Shown piece after piece: positions 60,848 through 64,000 of a stretch of 64,000 bases of DNA. Source of the DNA: Mesobacillus maritimus. Lineage in GTDB: Bacteria; Bacillota; Bacilli; Bacillales; Cytobacillaceae. The stretch spans positions 62,001 to 126,000 of the forward strand of contig NZ_JAMBNR010000005.1 of the NCBI RefSeq assembly GCF_023715205.1, read 5' to 3'. Position 1 is the first letter of the stretch; each line of letters starts with the position of its first letter. The notes under the pieces are model-generated. The model was not told where the DNA came from, ran no database searches, and saw nothing but the letters and a program-made list of their open reading frames with translations. The position numbers and the translations under genes were made by a program.

Positions 60848-62581
60848 TTAAGCCAACTGCTGTTCGGCAAATTCGCGATACAATGGATGGCACATAATTA
60901 ATTCGCGATGTGTTCCAATACCCGTCACTTCACCTTTTTCAATAAATATAATTTGATCGGCATCAACAATTGTCGAGAGGCGGTGGGCAATCACAAAGGT
61001 GGTCCGACCTTCCATTAATCTAGTTAATGCTTGTTGCACGATGCTTTCAGACTGACTATCCAAACTTGCAGTTGCTTCGTCCATCATCAAGATTTTTGGA
61101 TCTCGTAAAAACGCCCGGGCGATCGCAATTCGCTGTCTTTGACCACCTGAAAGTTTGACGCCACGTTCCCCAACTTCCGTATCCAAGCCTTTCGAAAAGG
61201 AATGGATAAATTGGTCAGCATAAGCCATTTTGGCGACTTCCCATAAGCGTTCATCCGGGATTGACTCAGGGTTCTCAAGTCCGTAGCATAAGTTTTCGCG
61301 AATCGTTCCGCCCATCATCGCGCTTTCTTGTGACACATAGCCAATCTGATTGCGCCATGAAGTAAGTGACAACTGGGAAATCGGAGTGTCACCGATAAAA
61401 ATGGCCCCAGAGGTTGGTTCATAATAACGCTCGATTAAACCAAACATCGACGTTTTTCCACTACCACTCGGACCAGCAAAAGCTATCATCTGACCAGGTT
61501 GTGCTTCGAAAGAGACATTTGTAATCACTGGCTCATCTTCACTATAGGCAAAGCTGACATTCGCGACCGTAATTGATTTTCCGAAAATGTCCATTTCCTT
61601 TCCAACCTGACCTTCTTCGAGAGGGAGGTCCAAAATTTCGATAATTCGTTCGGTTGCACCAGTAGCTTTTTGTAATTGCGTAAAAAACATTGCAAACGAG
61701 GTAATCGGAAAGATAATTTGGAACAAATACAATAAAAACGCGACAAGAGAACCTGTCGACATCGTTCCGTTAGCAACCCTGATTCCGCCATAACCGATAA
61801 TCATCACAATGACCACCATGACGACAAAATACATAAACGGTCCAATCAGCGCAAATACGCGTGACTCTTTTAAACCAAATTGTAATAAATTCTGGATTCC
61901 TTTAATACCTTTGTTTTCCTCAAAATTCTCAGCGGTGGAAGATTTCATCAAACGAATTTCACTAAGAGTTTGCTGAATATCTCCTGTAAAATGAGCAGTT
62001 TCATCTTGTAAGCCTCGTGAGATTTTAGCCATTTTTCGACCAAGTGGAATCATAATCATCATTGTAATCGGCACTGAAACCAGCATCAACAACGTCATTT
62101 TCCAGTCCATGATTAGAAGAATAATGATGGCACCAATAATCGAAATCATTCCTGAAATGAACTGTGGGAAATGTTGTGAAATCAAATCTTTTACAATTCC
62201 AGTATCGTTGATGACCCGACTGACCGATTCGCCGCTTTGATTTTTATCAAAATAAGGAACTGGTAGGCGAATCAGTTTCACCCACATTTTCTGTCGCAAA
62301 CGAGCAACGATTCGTTGACCCACTGCAGCGAGAAGATACGTGGAAATCCCATCAAGTACGGCTTGAAGAATGAATACGACTCCAATGGTCACGATGAGTG
62401 TCGTACTAATCGCCGATAGTGAAAATCCATCAACTAACTCTCTCGTTAGCAGCGGAATCGAAAGTCCGACAAACGTCGTAAACACACTTGCTATTAAACC
62501 AATTGTCAACGACCATATTGGAATATTGGTGGATAAAATCAGTAAAAAAAACGGTTTTAAGCTACCTTGTTGTTTTTCCAT
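60848..62581 (-). CDS. bmrA: ABC multidrug exporter, BmrA-like half-transporter
   Basis: A 577-residue half-transporter: membrane domain with six helices (about 15-310, including LPVPYFDKNQSGESVSRVIND, the coupling helix), then an ATPase domain with Walker A GPSGSGKT, Q-loop VSQES, signature LSGGQRQR, Walker B ILMMDEATASLD and H-loop IAHRLST. Sequence order closely follows B. subtilis BmrA (YvcC). ATG 62581 lies 7 bp after TGGAG. Exports lipophilic drugs as a homodimer. Confidence 0.92.
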   Translation of the reverse strand: MEKQQGSLKPFFLLILSTNIPIWSLTIGLIASVFTTFVGLSIPLLTRELVDGFSLSAISTTLIVTIGVVFILQAVLDGISTYLLAAVGQRIVARLRQKMWVKLIRLPVPYFDKNQSGESVSRVINDTGIVKDLISQHFPQFISGMISIIGAIIILLIMDWKMTLLMLVSVPITMMIMIPLGRKMAKISRGLQDETAHFTGDIQQTLSEIRLMKSSTAENFEENKGIKGIQNLLQFGLKESRVFALIGPFMYFVVMVVIVMIIGYGGIRVANGTMSTGSLVAFLLYLFQIIFPITSFAMFFTQLQKATGATERIIEILDLPLEEGQVGKEMDIFGKSITVANVSFAYSEDEPVITNVSFEAQPGQMIAFAGPSGSGKTSMFGLIERYYEPTSGAIFIGDTPISQLSLTSWRNQIGYVSQESAMMGGTIRENLCYGLENPESIPDERLWEVAKMAYADQFIHSFSKGLDTEVGERGVKLSGGQRQRIAIARAFLRDPKILMMDEATASLDSQSESIVQQALTRLMEGRTTFVIAHRLSTIVDADQIIFIEKGEVTGIGTHRELIMCHPLYREFAEQQLA

Positions 62582-62670
62582 AAACAAACTCCATTCATTT
62601 CAAACTTTTTCTACCTCTCTATCTTACTTTGCCTAGGATAAAAGTTCCAATTTAAGCCATTCGTATTCTA

Positions 62671-62696
62671 TGCTGTCTTTCGTAAAGATTGTTGTA
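62671..62696. repeat. Possible isolated MITE end
   Basis: TGCTGTCTTTCGTAAAGATT followed by GTTGTA resembles the GGCTGTTTTCGTAAAG-TTTGTTG terminus of the elements at 10195 and 23214, but no second end or target duplication is seen. Confidence 0.3.
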
Positions 62697-62800
62697 AAGA
62701 ACCTAGATCAAACAATTGGTATAAGAAACATAATAGAGTATGATACATAGTATAAAGTATATTGTATGACATACAGTATTTAAGCAACTGAGGTGTAGAG

Positions 62801-63151
62801 ATGAGCCAATTATTAAACACAATGACAACCGAATTACGAAGGGGGACGTTAACACTTGCGGTCTTAAGTCAATTGCGGACGCCACAGTATGGATATTCTT
62901 TAGTTCAGCGCTTAGAACATTCAGGCATCTCGATTGAACAGAGTACGTTATATCCACTTTTAAGACGTTTAGAAAAGCAAGAGTTAGTGAAAAGCCAGTG
63001 GGATACAACCGAAAGCAGACCACGCAAATATTATGTTTTAAGCGATTTTGGAGTTGGAATTTTTACCCAATTAAAACAAGAGTGGGAAAAGACTACGAAA
63101 GAGCTGTCTCAATTATTAACTGAAGGAGAAAACGAGGATGAATCGGATTGA
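62801..63151 (+). CDS. PadR-family transcriptional regulator
   Basis: A 116-residue winged-helix PadR protein: RRGTLTLAVLSQLRTPQYGY, then EQSTLYPLLRRLEKQELVKS and wing ESRPRKYYVLS. Overlaps the next frame by 14 bp. PadR/HAAS-protein pairs of this type are common in Firmicutes; the regulator senses through its own winged domain. A run of TATAC/GTATA half-sites precedes the gene (62735-62780). Confidence 0.87.
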   Translation: MSQLLNTMTTELRRGTLTLAVLSQLRTPQYGYSLVQRLEHSGISIEQSTLYPLLRRLEKQELVKSQWDTTESRPRKYYVLSDFGVGIFTQLKQEWEKTTKELSQLLTEGENEDESD

Positions 63152-64000
63152 GCTTTATATTCACGATGTAACGCGGAGGCTTCCAGAAGCAACTCGGGAA
63201 GATATTGCCCTTGAAATGAGGTCGACGATTGAAGATATGCTTCCTGACAATTATACCGAGGACGATGTAAAATCCGTTTTAAAACAGTTAGGAAGTCCGG
63301 CTAAATCTCGCGAACGGTTACCAGGATAAACCGATGCATTTAATCGGACCGCCGTTATTATGATCTTTATGTTCAACTGCTTAAGTTGATCTTGCAATTC
63401 GCTGCGGTGATTTCTTTAATATCAGTGTTAGGAAACCAAATCATATCTTACGACGGGGAATTAGCTATTATGACAGTGCTTTACGGTTTAGTCGGTGAGA
63501 CGGTTTTGAGTTTTATCACCATTTCGTTTCAAGTCTTTTTCTGGTTAACAGTTATTTTTGCGATTTTTAGATCGAACCGACCGCAATCAAAGTCAGGAAC
63601 CTGTCACGTTGAAGCTAAAAGAATGGACACCAGATGATTTAGTAGAGGTTTCTCAAATGGTGAGAGGGAAAATGATTACAAGGAGAGACCTTATTGGAGT
63701 TTAATATGGACTGCAATTTGGGGAACTGGTTATTTTCATGTTGACAAACTGATTGGTGTCTTTGAGAGTGGTGTTTTTGTAACACCAACCTTCAATCAAA
63801 CCGTCTTGGAAACGTATTGGGCCCTAATTGTTGTAGTGCTTGCCCTAGAAGTCATTCTTGCGCTCTATAAACTAGTGGTTGGTCAGTGGACATATCGGTT
63901 GGCTGTATTTAATCTCAATGTCCAAGTCGTAACCACGATTGTCTTTGTTGTGATTATAATAGACCCTAATCTACTAAACTCAGCTTTTACAACCACGATA
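63138..64000 (+). pseudogene. Frameshifted HAAS-domain membrane protein, continues past window
   Basis: Starts MNRIELYIHDVTRRLPEATR and EDVKSVLKQLGSP, the HAAS (DUF1700-like) signalling domain, and stops at 63327. The continuation appears in other frames: DKPMHLIGP, then YDLYVQLLKLILQFAAVISL and FQVFFWLTVIFAIF, then LKLKEWTPDDLVEVSQM, and finally SLIWTAIWGTGYFHVDKLIG with further helices to the window end. At least three shifts. Its PadR partner is intact. Confidence 0.8.

Overview
The window looks like a chromosomal segment of a spore-forming, low-GC Gram-positive bacterium of the Bacillaceae. The evidence is A+T-rich DNA, strong AGGAGG-type ribosome binding sites, and genes typical of Bacillus: an MhqR-type quinone/catechol stress regulon, a YhcN/YlaJ sporulation lipoprotein, YoaP, YusW-like, YrzI and YitT proteins, BmrA and a single-gene GH43 xylosidase. 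I cannot name the genus. There are no rRNA or tRNA genes, no CRISPR array and no prophage.

Layout: 1-1.1 kb, end of an M20 amidohydrolase. 1.1-7.3 kb, a quinone/catechol detoxification cluster: MhqR-like repressor, FMN-dependent azoreductase-type protein, two ring-cleaving dioxygenase/glyoxalase paralogues, MhqD-like hydrolase, DoxX protein and WrbA-type quinone reductase, with repeated MhqR-type operators. 7.3-13.3 kb, LysR/EamA pair, NorA/Bmr-type efflux pump, DUF2975/XRE pair, separated by an AT-rich region with a 52-bp repeat array and two MITE copies. 13.7-24.9 kb, xylosidase, LysR/methionine synthase, cupin, MarR/FMN reductase, blasticidin-S-deaminase-like protein, GNAT, VOC proteins and a serine hydrolase, with two more MITE copies. 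25-36 kb, SulP transporter, YhcN, YitT, YoaP, an ECF sigma/anti-sigma pair and a BCCT transporter, with several broken genes. 36-41 kb, the pstSCAB-phoU phosphate operon with an extra 51-codon gene. 41-45 kb, MFS pump, hcp with an FNR-type box, a second 52-bp repeat array and a YusW-like lipoprotein. 46-50 kb, a CstR-type persulfide/sulfur operon (TusA-rhodanese, DsrE, rhodanese-dioxygenase, TusA, TauE) and a divergent glutaredoxin gene whose first active-site Cys codon is TGA. 50-64 kb, FAD oxidoreductase, MarR/MFS, YitT, PAS kinase, methyltransferase, LOG protein, BmrA, and PadR with a frameshifted HAAS-type membrane protein running off the end.

Three themes stand out. The thiol/electrophile chemistry is rich: quinone detoxification at one end and persulfide handling at the other, each with clear operators. 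Four copies of a non-autonomous element with 8-bp target duplications, plus two further dispersed repeat families, show past mobility. Many genes are broken (flavin reductase, SDR, carbohydrate-binding/DUF4956 remnants, DHA2 MFS, ECF sigma, HAAS protein). That is either real decay or assembly error, and it must be weighed when judging the TGA-containing glutaredoxin, which is nevertheless the most interesting candidate here because the TGA replaces exactly a redox Cys and is followed by a hairpin of bacterial SECIS-like geometry.
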